The notes beneath the pieces are model-generated. The model saw only the letters and a program-made list of their open reading frames with translations. It did not search any database and had not been told where the DNA came from. Source: Achromobacter aegrifaciens (GTDB lineage Bacteria > Pseudomonadota > Gammaproteobacteria > Burkholderiales > Burkholderiaceae_B). From it: a stretch of 64,000 nt of DNA. The position numbers and the translations under genes are program-made. Shown in pieces: positions 49,715 through 58,915 of the stretch (position 1 is the first letter of the stretch; every line of letters starts with the position of its first letter). Where the stretch lies: NCBI RefSeq assembly GCF_902859735.1, contig NZ_CADIJY010000006.1, positions 186,001 to 250,000 of the forward strand. Reading direction: 5' to 3'.

Positions 49715-49782
49715 AAGGCCCGCTTGCCGCCCCCTCGGAGGGGCAGCAAGCGCGCGAAGCGTGCGCAGCGTGGGGGCCCTTT
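49715..49782. repeat. Probable intergenic repeat element with nested hairpins
   Basis: The core CGCTTGC-C-GCCCC and GGGGC-A-GCAAGCG forms a long stem (49721-49752). The sequence is closed again by AAGGCCC (49715-49721) with GGGCCCTTT. It stands between the LOG stop and the M20 stop, so it may terminate both. Similar elements occur widely between genes in Burkholderiales by my recollection; there is only one copy in this window. Confidence 0.5.
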
Positions 49783-49787
49783 CCCTG

Positions 49788-51212
49788 TTATTTGCGCATG
49801 AACGAGGGCAGCACGTCCGGCGGAATCGGGCAGACGTAAGGTTGCCCGCGGCGCGTCTCCATCAGTTCCTCCTTGGCGCGCGCCAGCGCCTCGGGCTGCG
49901 TGTACAGATCGGCGGCGGTCGCCGCGATGATCTTGGCCGCGTGCACCATGCCCTTGTGCGCCATGGACATCTTGCCCTGCGCCACCATCTGCCAGGAATG
50001 GAACGGCGTGCCGTAGGCGTAGCAAGCGCCCCAGCATTGCGCAGTGGGCGCGACCCAGCTCACGTCGCCCACGTCGGTGGAACCGTAGGTGATCTCAGCC
50101 TTGCCGGGCTCGTAGGGCGCCACGCCGGCAAACAGCGGCGTGGGATTGCGCAGCACCGCGCCCAGGTTCTTGCCGGCGTTGTCGATGTCGTCCGTAGAGA
50201 TCGCATCCCACATGCGGCGAGCGGCCTGCTGCTCGCCCGCGGTGTAATCGGGCCCCTGCAAGGCCAGCATGTTGGCGTACATGATCTGGTTCAACACGCC
50301 GTTGGGAATGTAGTTCGAGCAGGCTTTGTCGAACACGATTTCCAGTTCGCAACCCGTCATCAGCGCCGCGCCACGCGCCACGTTCTGCACGCGCTCGTAC
50401 AGCTCAGACGCCTGCGAATTGATGGGTGCGCGCACCAGGTACAACACTTCGGCGCGGGCCTGCACCACGTTCGGTGAAATGCCGCCGCTGTTGGTCACGG
50501 CGTAATGCACGCGCGCATCCGGCACCATGTGCTCGCGCAGGTAGTTCACGCCCACGTTCATCAGCTCGACCGCGTCCAGCGCGCTGCGGCCCAGGTGCGG
50601 CGAATTGGCCGCGTGCGCGGCAACGCCGCGAAAACGGAAATAGGCCTGGATGTTGGCAAGCGAGGACTGGTGGAAGATCCCGGTGTGCGATGCGGGATGC
50701 CAGGTCAGCGCCGCATCCACGTCGTCGAACAGGCCCGCGCGCGCCATGAAGGTCTTGCCCGAACCGCCCTCTTCGGCCGGACAGCCGTAGAAGCGGATGG
50801 TACCGGGCAGGCCGTTGGCCTCCAGGAATTCCTTCACCGCCACCGCCGCAAAATGCGCGGCCGTGCCCAGCAGATGATGGCCGCAGCCGTGGCCGTTGCC
50901 GTTCGGCGTTTCCGGCGAAGGCTGGCAGGCGTAGGCGCCGCTCTCCTGGCTCAGGCCCGACAGCGCGTCGTACTCGCCCAGGATGCCGATCACCGGGCCG
51001 CCGTTGCCGGCCTCGGCCACGAAGGCGGTGGGAATGCCGGCGGCGTCGCGCGTGACGCGGAAACCCGCTACTTCCAGCATCGCGATGTGCAGCTCGGCGG
51101 ACTTGTGTTCGTCGTAGCGCAGTTCGGCCAGGCTCCAGATGCGGTCGCTCAGTTCCGCGTAGCGCTCGCTGCGCGCGTCGATGAACGGCGCAAGTTTATC
51201 GATGGCACCCAT
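49788..51212 (-). CDS. M20-family amidohydrolase (AbgB-like)
   Basis: A 474-residue zinc-dependent amidohydrolase. The metal and catalytic motifs are EYDALSG (80-86), GHGCGHH (107-113) and PAEEGGSGK (146-154). A lid domain begins near residue 200. AbgB types cleave p-aminobenzoyl-glutamate or N-acyl amino acids, and the substrate here is unknown. AGGAGA lies five bases before the start. The Bug receptor gene lies 43 bases upstream on the same strand, so the pair may import and hydrolyse the same compound. Confidence 0.92.
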   Translation of the reverse strand: MGAIDKLAPFIDARSERYAELSDRIWSLAELRYDEHKSAELHIAMLEVAGFRVTRDAAGIPTAFVAEAGNGGPVIGILGEYDALSGLSQESGAYACQPSPETPNGNGHGCGHHLLGTAAHFAAVAVKEFLEANGLPGTIRFYGCPAEEGGSGKTFMARAGLFDDVDAALTWHPASHTGIFHQSSLANIQAYFRFRGVAAHAANSPHLGRSALDAVELMNVGVNYLREHMVPDARVHYAVTNSGGISPNVVQARAEVLYLVRAPINSQASELYERVQNVARGAALMTGCELEIVFDKACSNYIPNGVLNQIMYANMLALQGPDYTAGEQQAARRMWDAISTDDIDNAGKNLGAVLRNPTPLFAGVAPYEPGKAEITYGSTDVGDVSWVAPTAQCWGACYAYGTPFHSWQMVAQGKMSMAHKGMVHAAKIIAATAADLYTQPEALARAKEELMETRRGQPYVCPIPPDVLPSFMRK

Positions 51213-51255
51213 TGTTTCTCCTGTGGCTGTAATGGCGGGGAAAAAACCGGTCAGG

Positions 51256-52239
51256 TCACTCGTCGAGCTTGATGCCGGCAGTTTCAATGATTTTGCGGTT
51301 GGCGGCCAGCGTCTGCGCGATGCGCTCGGCAAAGGCCTGCGGCGTGCCGGCGTCGGGCTGCGCGCCCATGCCCGCCAGGCGCTGCACCAACCCGGGCTCG
51401 GCCAGCGCACGCACTGCGGCCTGATTCAGGCGCTGCACCACGGCATCGGGCGTACCGGCGGGCACGACCAGGCCGAACCAGGTCTGGCCCAGCGCGTTCA
51501 ACTGCGGATAACCCAGTTCCGTCATGGTCGGCAGGTCCGGCATGTCAGGCATCCGGGCGGGCGCCGACACGGCGATGGCGCGCAGCTTGCCGGCCTTGAC
51601 CAGCGATTGCGCGGACGCGTACTGGTCCTGCTGCACCTGCACCTCGCCGCCCACCGCGGCGGTCAGCGCCGGCCCCATGCCGCGGTACGGCACGTGCAGC
51701 ACATCGACCTTCAGATCGGCATTCATCGCCGCCAGATTCAGGTGGCCAAGCGAACCGACTCCGGGCGAACCATAGGAATACTTGCCCGGATGAGCCCGCA
51801 GCTCAGCCAGGAACTGCGCAAAATCCTGCGCCGGAAACGCCGGATTCACCATCCACACGACCGGCACCGTCGCCACCGAGGCCACTGGTTTGAGCTGCGT
51901 TTCGGGGTTGACCCGCTTGGTGCCGTACAGCAGCGGATTGACGGCCATGGTGCTGACCGTGGCCATGCCCAGCGTGTAGCCGTCAGGTTCGGCCCGGGCC
52001 ACCGCCTCGGTGCCGAGCAGGCCGCCCGCGCCGGCACGGTTCTCCACCACCACGCTCTGGCCCAGTTCCTTGCGCAGGCCCTCGGCCACCGCGCGGGCCA
52101 GCGCGTCCGTGGACCCGCCGGGCGCGAACGGCACGATCAGCCGCAAGGGCTGGGAGGGATAGGCATCCTGGGCGGCGGCCAGGGACGAAACACTGAAAGT
52201 TACGGCGCAAACCAGCGCGTGCAGCAGACGGGACTTCAT
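51256..52239 (-). CDS. Bug-family tripartite tricarboxylate transporter receptor
   Basis: A 327-residue periplasmic protein with Sec signal ([16 protein letters not shown]...AAAQ). Bug motifs include [32 protein letters not shown] and [18 protein letters not shown]. No TctA/TctB membrane partners adjoin it. It is upstream of the M20 gene in one operon and divergent from a LysR gene. The ligand may be the M20 substrate, for instance an acylated amino acid. Confidence 0.93.
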   Translation of the reverse strand: MKSRLLHALVCAVTFSVSSLAAAQDAYPSQPLRLIVPFAPGGSTDALARAVAEGLRKELGQSVVVENRAGAGGLLGTEAVARAEPDGYTLGMATVSTMAVNPLLYGTKRVNPETQLKPVASVATVPVVWMVNPAFPAQDFAQFLAELRAHPGKYSYGSPGVGSLGHLNLAAMNADLKVDVLHVPYRGMGPALTAAVGGEVQVQQDQYASAQSLVKAGKLRAIAVSAPARMPDMPDLPTMTELGYPQLNALGQTWFGLVVPAGTPDAVVQRLNQAAVRALAEPGLVQRLAGMGAQPDAGTPQAFAERIAQTLAANRKIIETAGIKLDE

Positions 52240-52307
52240 GGACCAGCCACTCCTGGGGAACGGGAAGCGATGTAAGGGATCGCTGCATTGTGTCCAGGGC
52301 ATATCCT

Positions 52308-52351
52308 TATTTCAAATACATTAATGCGTTGATATATTCGTATTTTGAATA
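52308..52351. promoter_or_regulatory. Candidate LysR operator between Bug and LysR genes
   Basis: Two 12-base arms, TATTTCAAATAC (52308-52319) and GTATTTTGAATA (52340-52351), form an inverted repeat with two mismatches. The 20-base spacer is AT-rich. It occupies most of the divergent region and probably holds both promoters. Confidence 0.5.
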
Positions 52352-52368
52352 GCTTTCCGCCCTGCGCC

Positions 52369-53307
52369 ATGGACGTCGCTCCCGCCACCCTGCTGTCCCG
52401 CCTGCTCGCCAAAGGCCGCCTGCGCCACCTGCAATTGCTAGCCAGCATCGCCGACCTCGGCAGCATTCAGCAGGCGGCCAGCCATATCGGCCTGAGCCAA
52501 CCCGCGGCCACCCATGCGCTGGCCGACATCGAAGATCTGCTGGGCGTGCAACTGTTCGAGCGCCATGCCCGCGGCATGCGCACCACGCGCAGCGGCCAGC
52601 TCATGGCGGAGTGCGCCCGCAGCATGCTGACGACGCTGCGCGCTTCCACCGATTCGGTGGCGGCCCTGCGCCAGGGCGCCACGGGCAATCTGCGCCTGGG
52701 CGCCATCCCGGCAGCCACGGGCGGCCTGCTGGCCGAGCGCCTGCCCGCCTACATGAACGCGCGGCCCGGACTGCAAGTAGAGGTGGTGGAAGGCAGCCGC
52801 GAGCAACTACTGCCGCAAGCCGCCAGCGGCAGCCTGGACATGTTGCTGTGCCGGCGTCCGGAAGCCGTGCCCGCCGGCCTGGAATTCGTGCCGCTGCAGG
52901 AAGACGCGGCCGTGATCGTGGCTGCTGCCGGCCACCCGCTGCTGGATCCGGACGACGCCCCCACGCTGGCGCAGGTGGCATCCCAACTATGGATAGAACC
53001 TCGCCCGGAATTGGCCATCCATGCGGTCTTCAAGGCCTTCTTCGAACGCGCCGGCGTGGTGCCGCGGCTGTGCCGGCTGAGCAGCGCCGCCCCGCCCATG
53101 CCGCTGCTCATCGCCGTCATGCAGGCGCAGAAGGCCTTGGCCATGGTGCCGCAGACCCTGGGCAACTGGTACATGCAGCACGGACATTTCCAGCGCGTGC
53201 GCATCGAATCGCCTGGTTCATTCCAGCCCATCGGCGCGATCGTGCGCGACCAGGGACCGGGCCGCGACTTCCTGGACTGGCTGGCGGCCGGGCGCAAGGC
53301 CAGCTGA
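52369..53307 (+). CDS. LysR-family transcriptional regulator
   Basis: A 312-residue LysR protein with a preamble (MDVAPATLLSRLLAKGRLRHLQLL). The HTH is GSIQQAASHIGLSQPAATHALADIE and a substrate-binding fold follows. ATG 52369 is preferred over TTG 52345. Divergent from the Bug-M20 pair, so its likely target. Ends 13 bases before the benD stop, tail-to-tail. Confidence 0.9.
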   Translation: MDVAPATLLSRLLAKGRLRHLQLLASIADLGSIQQAASHIGLSQPAATHALADIEDLLGVQLFERHARGMRTTRSGQLMAECARSMLTTLRASTDSVAALRQGATGNLRLGAIPAATGGLLAERLPAYMNARPGLQVEVVEGSREQLLPQAASGSLDMLLCRRPEAVPAGLEFVPLQEDAAVIVAAAGHPLLDPDDAPTLAQVASQLWIEPRPELAIHAVFKAFFERAGVVPRLCRLSSAAPPMPLLIAVMQAQKALAMVPQTLGNWYMQHGHFQRVRIESPGSFQPIGAIVRDQGPGRDFLDWLAAGRKAS

Positions 53308-53320
53308 GCCAGCCCGGTCT

Positions 53321-54109
53321 TCAGCCTATGTCGCCGCCCGCCACATACATGATCTGCCCGGTGATGTAGGACGCCTCGGGCGCCGCCATGAAGCAGATCG
53401 CCGCGGCGACTTCCTCGGCCTGGCCCAGGCGGTCCTGCGGCGTGTCGCGCAGGCAGGAGGCATACATCTCGCTGACCCAGGCGGCTTCCTGCGCGGATGG
53501 CGTCTCGTGATTGCGCGGAATCGCGCGCACGCCGTTGTCCAGCGCGCCCGGCGACACGCAATTGACACGCACGCCCGACTTCGCCAGCTCCAGCGCCATG
53601 CAGACGGTGGCGGCGTGCACGCCGCCCTTGGAGGCCGAATACGGCACCCGGTAGATGCCGCGCGTGGCGTTGGAACCCACGTTGACGATGGCGCCCGCGC
53701 CCTGCGCCCGCATCACCGGTATGACTTCACGGCAGGACCACAGCGTGGGCCACAACGAACGGTTGACCTCGCGCTGCATCTGCTCCGGCGTGTATTCCCA
53801 GAACGGCCGGGTCCAGATCGTACCGCCCACGTTATGCACCGACACGTCGATGCGGCCGTTGATCTCCAACGCGGCGCGCACCATGGACTGCGCGCCCTCA
53901 TGGGTTTCCAGATCGGCCTGTGCGAAGCTCGCGCGTCCGCCCGCGGCGCGGATCTCCTCGGCCACGGCGGCGCCCTGCTCCTCCGCCCGGTCCACCACGA
54001 CCACGTGCGCGCCTTCAGCCGCCAGGCGCCGGGCCGTTGCCCGGCCTACGCCCTGGGCGGCGCCGGTGACCAGGGCCACCAGGCCCTCGAAGCGTAGATG
54101 TGTGCTCAT
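53321..54109 (-). CDS. benD: Benzoate cis-diol dehydrogenase (BenD), SDR family
   Basis: A 262-residue SDR oxidoreductase. It converts 1,6-dihydroxycyclohexa-2,4-diene-1-carboxylate to catechol with loss of CO2, passing electrons to NAD+. It has the coenzyme motif TGAAQGVG (15-22), catalytic S146, Y157 and K161, and the BenD-typical NVGGTIWTRPFWEY segment. benABC, which makes the diol, is not here. It follows the MFS gene by 22 bases as the last gene of the cat/ben run. Confidence 0.88.
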   Translation of the reverse strand: MSTHLRFEGLVALVTGAAQGVGRATARRLAAEGAHVVVVDRAEEQGAAVAEEIRAAGGRASFAQADLETHEGAQSMVRAALEINGRIDVSVHNVGGTIWTRPFWEYTPEQMQREVNRSLWPTLWSCREVIPVMRAQGAGAIVNVGSNATRGIYRVPYSASKGGVHAATVCMALELAKSGVRVNCVSPGALDNGVRAIPRNHETPSAQEAAWVSEMYASCLRDTPQDRLGQAEEVAAAICFMAAPEASYITGQIMYVAGGDIG

Positions 54110-54131
54110 GCTTGTATCGTCCTTTGCTATA

Positions 54132-55478
54132 TCAATGGGCCGCCGAAAGCGCGCCGTCCGGCCGCGCGTGCTTGAGCTTGAGGCTCAGCACCGCCAGGGC
54201 CGCGACCGCCAGGGGTATCGCCAACGCGATGAAAAATCCCGACGGTCCGCCCCAGGCCAGGAAGCTGCCGCCGATGGCCGAACCCGCGATCGCGCCCGCG
54301 CGGCCCATGCCGATAGCCCAGCCGGTGGCGGTGGCGCGCAAGGCGGTGGGGTAAGCGCCCACGACCAGGTAGTTCAGTGCAATCTGCTGACCACCGATGC
54401 CGAAGCCGGCCGCGCCGACCAGGATGAAGACCAGCGTCCAGTTGTCGCCAGCCTGGCTCAGGCCGACGGCCACCACGATGCCCAGCGCGAACATGCCGCC
54501 AAGCAGCCTCCTCGTGTTGACGCGCGGCAGCACGAAGGACAGCGGAATCGCGCAGATGATGAAGACGGCGTTGACGATGACCGTGCCCATGGGCGCCTGC
54601 TCGGCGGGCAGGCCCGCGGCCTTCAGCACCGTGGGCAGCCACGACAGCAGCATGAACCACGCCACCCAGTTCAGCAGGTACACCGCCCAGATCGCCACGG
54701 TCTTGGCGCCGTGGCCATCCGAGAACAAGGCGCCGACGCCGGCGCGCGCGACGGATTCCTCCGGCACGGTGAACTGCGTGTCGGCGTCCAGCTTGCGGCG
54801 CGAGATGGCCGACAAGACGCGCGCGATGTAGCGCTGGCTTTCCGGATCGCGGCGCGTGGCCTTGAAGTACAGCGACTCGGGCAGCATCAGAAAGGCGACG
54901 GCAAGCAGGACCAGCGGCGCCAGGCCGCCCACGATGAAGATGCCTTCCCAGCCGATGACGGGCAGCATGCGGGCGGCCAACAGGCCGCCCAGCATGGCGC
55001 CGGCCGGCAGGCCCAGCAGCACGCCGGTCATGATGGCGCCGCGCAAACGGGCCGGACCGTACTCGGCGGCCAGCGCCAGCAGCACCGGCGTGCAGCCGCC
55101 CATGCCCAGGCCGGCGATGAAGCGCAGCACCAGGATATGGGTGGTGTCGGTGGCCCAGGCCGTGGCGAGCGTGGACAGGCCGAACAGGGCCAGGCCCAGC
55201 ATGATGGCCGGACGGCGGCCGATGCGGTCGCCGATCAGGCCCAGGGTCATGGCGCCCACCGTCATGCCGACGATGCCAGCGGTCAGGATGGGCGCCAGCG
55301 CGCCCGCCTTCAGATCGAACGCGGCCAGGATCGCCGGCCCGGTGAAGGCGATCGCCTGTGTGTCGAAGCCGTCGAACAGCGCGATCAGAAAGCACAGGAT
55401 CAACACGCGCCATTGAAAGGCGCCCAGTCGTTCCTGGTCGATCAGCGTCGGAATCGACCAGCTGGAAGTCGCGGTCAT
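54132..55478 (-). CDS. MFS aromatic acid:H+ symporter (BenK/PcaK-like)
   Basis: A 448-residue 12-span major facilitator. The AAHS signature FDGFDTQAIAFTGPAI appears in the first span (D within the helix, as in PcaK). GDRIGRRPA marks loop 2-3, and a second GxLADRxG-type loop follows spans 8-9. Imports benzoate or a related aromatic acid. I prefer the ATG at 55478, with GGAG nine bases upstream, over the ATG five codons earlier. Preceded by a terminator after catA, so it may have its own promoter. Confidence 0.88.
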   Translation of the reverse strand: MTATSSWSIPTLIDQERLGAFQWRVLILCFLIALFDGFDTQAIAFTGPAILAAFDLKAGALAPILTAGIVGMTVGAMTLGLIGDRIGRRPAIMLGLALFGLSTLATAWATDTTHILVLRFIAGLGMGGCTPVLLALAAEYGPARLRGAIMTGVLLGLPAGAMLGGLLAARMLPVIGWEGIFIVGGLAPLVLLAVAFLMLPESLYFKATRRDPESQRYIARVLSAISRRKLDADTQFTVPEESVARAGVGALFSDGHGAKTVAIWAVYLLNWVAWFMLLSWLPTVLKAAGLPAEQAPMGTVIVNAVFIICAIPLSFVLPRVNTRRLLGGMFALGIVVAVGLSQAGDNWTLVFILVGAAGFGIGGQQIALNYLVVGAYPTALRATATGWAIGMGRAGAIAGSAIGGSFLAWGGPSGFFIALAIPLAVAALAVLSLKLKHARPDGALSAAH

Positions 55479-55544
55479 GATGGTTGTCTCCATGGCGCGG
55501 CCGAACCCGGCCTCGCGCCTGCGGGTTGTTCTAGGTGATTTGGG

Positions 55545-55578
55545 GGAAAAAATGGCGGCGCCGCTTGCGGGCGCCGCC
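55545..55578 (-). terminator. Terminator after catA
   Basis: A perfect nine-base stem GGCGGCGCC/GGCGCCGCC with a seven-base loop is followed on the minus strand by ATTTTTTCCCC. It separates catBA from the MFS-benD pair. Confidence 0.8.
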
Positions 55579-55588
55579 CGGGCATCGG

Positions 55589-56503
55589 TCAGGCGGTGGC
55601 GCGGTCCATGCGGGCTTGCGGACGGGCCTCGTCGGCGTCCAGCGCCGGCTGCAGCACAAAGTCGAAACAGACGCGCGTGAACGGCGCGTTCACGCCCAGG
55701 CTCTCATAGCCAGCGGCCGGCGTATTGGGCTGCAGTTCGACCACCAGGCCTTCGCGCGTGGCAAAGGCGAAGTCATCGTCCAGGAAGGTGTCGCCCGGGA
55801 TGTTGACCTGCGTGGTCAAGGTGCGCTGCCCGTCGGCCGCCACCAGGAAGTGGATGTGGGCCGGCCGGTTGCCATGGCGGCCCAGCGCCCCGAACAGTTC
55901 GGACGTGGGGCTGTTCGGCGGAATCGCGTAGCCCGGCGGGATGAAGCTGCGAAAGCGGTAGCGGCCTTGCGCGTCGGTCTTGATCTTGCGGCGCAGGTGG
56001 TAGTCCGCCTGGTCGGGATCGAAGTGCGAATAACGCCCCAGCTCGTTGGCGTGCCACACGTCCACCAGTGCGCCGGCGACGGGATTGCCGTCCACGTCAC
56101 GCACCTGCCCTTCCATCACCAGCACCGTGCCGGCTGCGGGATCCTCGTCCAGGCGGGCTTCGCCGTCGGACAAGGGCGCGCCCGCGATGTAGAGCGGTCC
56201 CTCGATCGCGCGCGGCGTGCCGGCGGCGCGGCCGGCGGCCTCGTCGGCCTCTTCCTCGCGGATGTCGATCAGGCGGTCAAAGCCCAGGCCTGCCGTGATC
56301 AACCCCAGTTGGCCGCTGCCGCCCAGGCGCGCAAGCCAGTCCACGCCCGCCCAGAATTCATCGGGCTTGATGTCGAGATCGTCGATCGCGCGGAACAGGT
56401 CCGACACGATGCGCTGCGTGATCTGCCGCACGCGGTCGTTGCCCGGATTGACCTGGGAGCTGTTGACCAGATCCAGTAGTTGTTGCTGGGTATATTCAGC
56501 CAT
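55589..56503 (-). CDS. catA: Catechol 1,2-dioxygenase
   Basis: A 304-residue intradiol dioxygenase cleaving catechol to cis,cis-muconate with non-heme Fe(III). Ligands are Y158, Y192, H216 and H218, with the expected spacing. The N-terminal helical domain that forms the dimer linker is complete. 42 bases after catB on the same strand. No catC lies between catB and catA, unlike the common catBCA order. Confidence 0.95.
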   Translation of the reverse strand: MAEYTQQQLLDLVNSSQVNPGNDRVRQITQRIVSDLFRAIDDLDIKPDEFWAGVDWLARLGGSGQLGLITAGLGFDRLIDIREEEADEAAGRAAGTPRAIEGPLYIAGAPLSDGEARLDEDPAAGTVLVMEGQVRDVDGNPVAGALVDVWHANELGRYSHFDPDQADYHLRRKIKTDAQGRYRFRSFIPPGYAIPPNSPTSELFGALGRHGNRPAHIHFLVAADGQRTLTTQVNIPGDTFLDDDFAFATREGLVVELQPNTPAAGYESLGVNAPFTRVCFDFVLQPALDADEARPQARMDRATA

Positions 56504-56545
56504 GATGCGTCTCCTGCTTTTTGGAATGATCGGGAAAGTGATGGG

Positions 56546-57772
56546 TCAGGTCGCAGCGGCCTCGCCGCGGCGGCCGAAGTCGACCGTGGCGGGCGTCAGG
56601 CCCGCCCTTGCGCGGTCAAAACGTTCCAGCCGTTTTTCGTCGACGACGACGCCAAAGCCGGGGCCGTCGGGAAGGTGGAGTTCGAAGTCGCGCACGGTCA
56701 TCGGCTGCTCGACGATGTCGTCGACCAGCAATTGCGGGCCGAACAGTTCGCAACCGTGGTGCTGGTCGGACAGCGTGGCGAACACGTGCGCCGACGCCGC
56801 GCTTCCCAGCGAGGTTTCCAGCATGGTGCCGCCGTACCAGCCGATGCCGGCCGCTTGCGCCACGGCCGCGACCTCGCGCGTGCGCAGCAGCCCGCCGTGC
56901 TTGGCAACCTTCAGGGAAAACACATGGCAGGCGCGCTGCGCGGCCAGCATGTAGGCGTCCTGCGCGGAGCACACGGTTTCATCCGCCATGATCAGCGCGG
57001 CCGAACCCAGCGACTGCGTCGCTTCGCGCAGCGCCTGCACGTCCCACTTCGCCACGGGCTGTTCGATCAGGGTCACGCCGGCCTCCACCAGTTGCGGCAG
57101 ATAGCGGCGGGCGGTGTTGCCGTCCCAGGCCTGGTTGACGTCCACCGTCATGTCGGCGCGGCCGTCCAGGCCGCGCGCAATGCGCGTCACGTGCGCCACA
57201 TCGTCCGCCGGACTGCGCGCGCCGATCTTGAGCTTGAAGAGGCGATGGCGGCGCGCCTGCATCATCTGCTCGGCCTCCTCCAGATCGCGTTGCGAATCGC
57301 CGCTGGCCAGCGTCCAGGCCAGCGGCAGGCGTTCGATGCGCTTGCCGCCCAGCAATTGCCAGGCCGGCACGCCCAGGCTGCGCGCCACGGCGTCCAGCAG
57401 CGCCATCTCGACCGCGCTCTTGGCGAAGGTATTGCCCTTGCAGACCGCATCGAAGCGGTTGAGGTGTTCGGCGAATCTGCGCGCATCCGCGCCGGCCACG
57501 GCGGGAGCCAGGTAGTTCTGGATCGCATGCAGGATGGTTTCCGGCGATTCCTCGTTCCACGACGGGCCGCCTATCGTGGCCGCTTCGCCAAAACCGCAGG
57601 CGCCGTTGGCTAGCCAGAGCTGCACGATCACCGGGCTTTGCCGGTTGATGGCGCCGAACGAAAACTTGTGCGGCCGGATCGTCGGGATGTCGACGATTCT
57701 TGCGTGGATGCGCTCGATGCGCCAGGTGGCATCGTCTGCCGTGATCGGAGCCGGGGTCGAAACGGATGTCAT
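56546..57772 (-). CDS. catB: Muconate cycloisomerase
   Basis: A 408-residue enolase-superfamily enzyme lactonising cis,cis-muconate to muconolactone. The K180-x-K182 pair, metal ligands D211, E237 and D264, and K288 all correspond to the P. putida CatB residues. The N-terminal region is about 15 residues longer than usual. I chose ATG 57772. First gene of the minus-strand run, divergent from a LysR gene. Confidence 0.93.
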   Translation of the reverse strand: MTSVSTPAPITADDATWRIERIHARIVDIPTIRPHKFSFGAINRQSPVIVQLWLANGACGFGEAATIGGPSWNEESPETILHAIQNYLAPAVAGADARRFAEHLNRFDAVCKGNTFAKSAVEMALLDAVARSLGVPAWQLLGGKRIERLPLAWTLASGDSQRDLEEAEQMMQARRHRLFKLKIGARSPADDVAHVTRIARGLDGRADMTVDVNQAWDGNTARRYLPQLVEAGVTLIEQPVAKWDVQALREATQSLGSAALIMADETVCSAQDAYMLAAQRACHVFSLKVAKHGGLLRTREVAAVAQAAGIGWYGGTMLETSLGSAASAHVFATLSDQHHGCELFGPQLLVDDIVEQPMTVRDFELHLPDGPGFGVVVDEKRLERFDRARAGLTPATVDFGRRGEAAAT

Positions 57773-57851
57773 AAAGCCTGAAGCCCTGCGTGAGTGATGC
57801 GGCAAGATTAGGGCTCGGCCGGTTTTGCATCCAATGATTTATATTGCATTT

Positions 57852-57876
57852 ATCATTCGATATGGTCGAACGATAC
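57852..57876. promoter_or_regulatory. Inverted repeat, candidate LysR operator for catB
   Basis: TATCATTCGA and TCGAACGATA are ten-base arms with one mismatch, separated by five bases. It is centred 92 bases from the catB start and 62 bases from the LysR start, in an AT-rich stretch, as expected for a LysR activator site. Confidence 0.6.
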
Positions 57877-57925
57877 ACTTACAATCATCGACCGCCCAGA
57901 CCGGCATAGCGCCAGGAGCCCCTCG

Positions 57926-58837
57926 ATGGAATTGCGCCAGCTGCGCTACTTTCTCAGCGTCGCCGACACCGAGCACCTGACCCGCTCGGCCGACGCCCTG
58001 CACGTCACCCAATCCACCCTGTCGCATGGCCTGCGCCAGCTGGAAGAAGAGCTGGGCATGCCCTTGTTCGACCGCATCGGCCGGGGGCTGCGCCTGTCGC
58101 AGGCGGGCCGGGTGCTGCGCGACCACGCCAGCCGGGCGCTACAGGAAATCGAAGCCGGCAAGATGGCCCTGGCGGATCTGGCCGGCCTGCAGGCGGGGTC
58201 CCTGACCATAGGCGTCATCCCCACCTTCCTGACCCATTTCGTGCCGGACGCGGTGGCCGGGTTCAGCCTGGCCTTTCCCAAGGTCCAGATCCAGGTGCGC
58301 GATCTGCGGGCTGGCCCCATTGAAGACCTGCTGGTCAGCGGCCAGCTGGACCTGGGCATTTCATTCCATCCGGCGCTGCGGGAAGAAATCGAGGCGCAAC
58401 CCCTGTTCGACGAACGCCTGCAGGTCGTGGTTGGCAAAAACCACCCGCTGGCCTCGCGGCGCAGCCTGCGCATGCGCGATCTCGCGGGTGTGCCGCTGGC
58501 GCTGCTGCCGCGCAGTTTCGCCACGCGCCGCATGATAGACGCGGCCTGCGCCCAGGCAGGGCTGACGCCCGACGTGCGGGTCGAAATGGAGTCGGTGGAC
58601 GCCTTGATCCACCTGTGCCGGCAGGGCGAACTGGCGACCATCGCCGCCGAGCATGCGGCAGGCGCGGCCGGATCGGGGTTGAAGAGCATCGCGCTGACCG
58701 ACCCCACCACCATCCGCCGCGCGGCCATCCTGTGGCGCAAGGAAGCCTCGCGCAGCCGCGCCGCCCAGGAGTTCGCCGCCCGGCTGCTGGACGCGGTGCA
58801 GCGCCTGCCTGGCGCGGCAAGCGCGAATCGCCCCTGA
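57926..58837 (+). CDS. LysR-family regulator, probably of the cat genes
   Basis: A 303-residue LysR protein starting MELRQLRYFLSVADTEHLTRSADALHVTQSTLSHGL. The sequence looks more like the CynR group than classical CatR/BenM. Its divergent position and the strong palindrome between suggest that it activates catB in response to muconate or a similar inducer. AGGAG precedes the start. A terminator follows. Confidence 0.9.
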   Translation: MELRQLRYFLSVADTEHLTRSADALHVTQSTLSHGLRQLEEELGMPLFDRIGRGLRLSQAGRVLRDHASRALQEIEAGKMALADLAGLQAGSLTIGVIPTFLTHFVPDAVAGFSLAFPKVQIQVRDLRAGPIEDLLVSGQLDLGISFHPALREEIEAQPLFDERLQVVVGKNHPLASRRSLRMRDLAGVPLALLPRSFATRRMIDAACAQAGLTPDVRVEMESVDALIHLCRQGELATIAAEHAAGAAGSGLKSIALTDPTTIRRAAILWRKEASRSRAAQEFAARLLDAVQRLPGAASANRP

Positions 58838-58850
58838 CACTGCGGCCCCC

Positions 58851-58884
58851 AAAAAAAACGCAGCCCGAAGGCTGCGTTTCTTTG
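58851..58884. terminator. Bidirectional terminator between LysR and typA
   Basis: The stem AAACGCAGCC/GGCTGCGTTT closes on a CGAA loop, with eight A on one side and TTTCTTT on the other. Ends the plus-strand LysR and minus-strand typA transcripts. Confidence 0.9.
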
Positions 58885-58915
58885 TAGCAGCGCAGCCAAG
58901 CTGCGCGCCGTGTCA

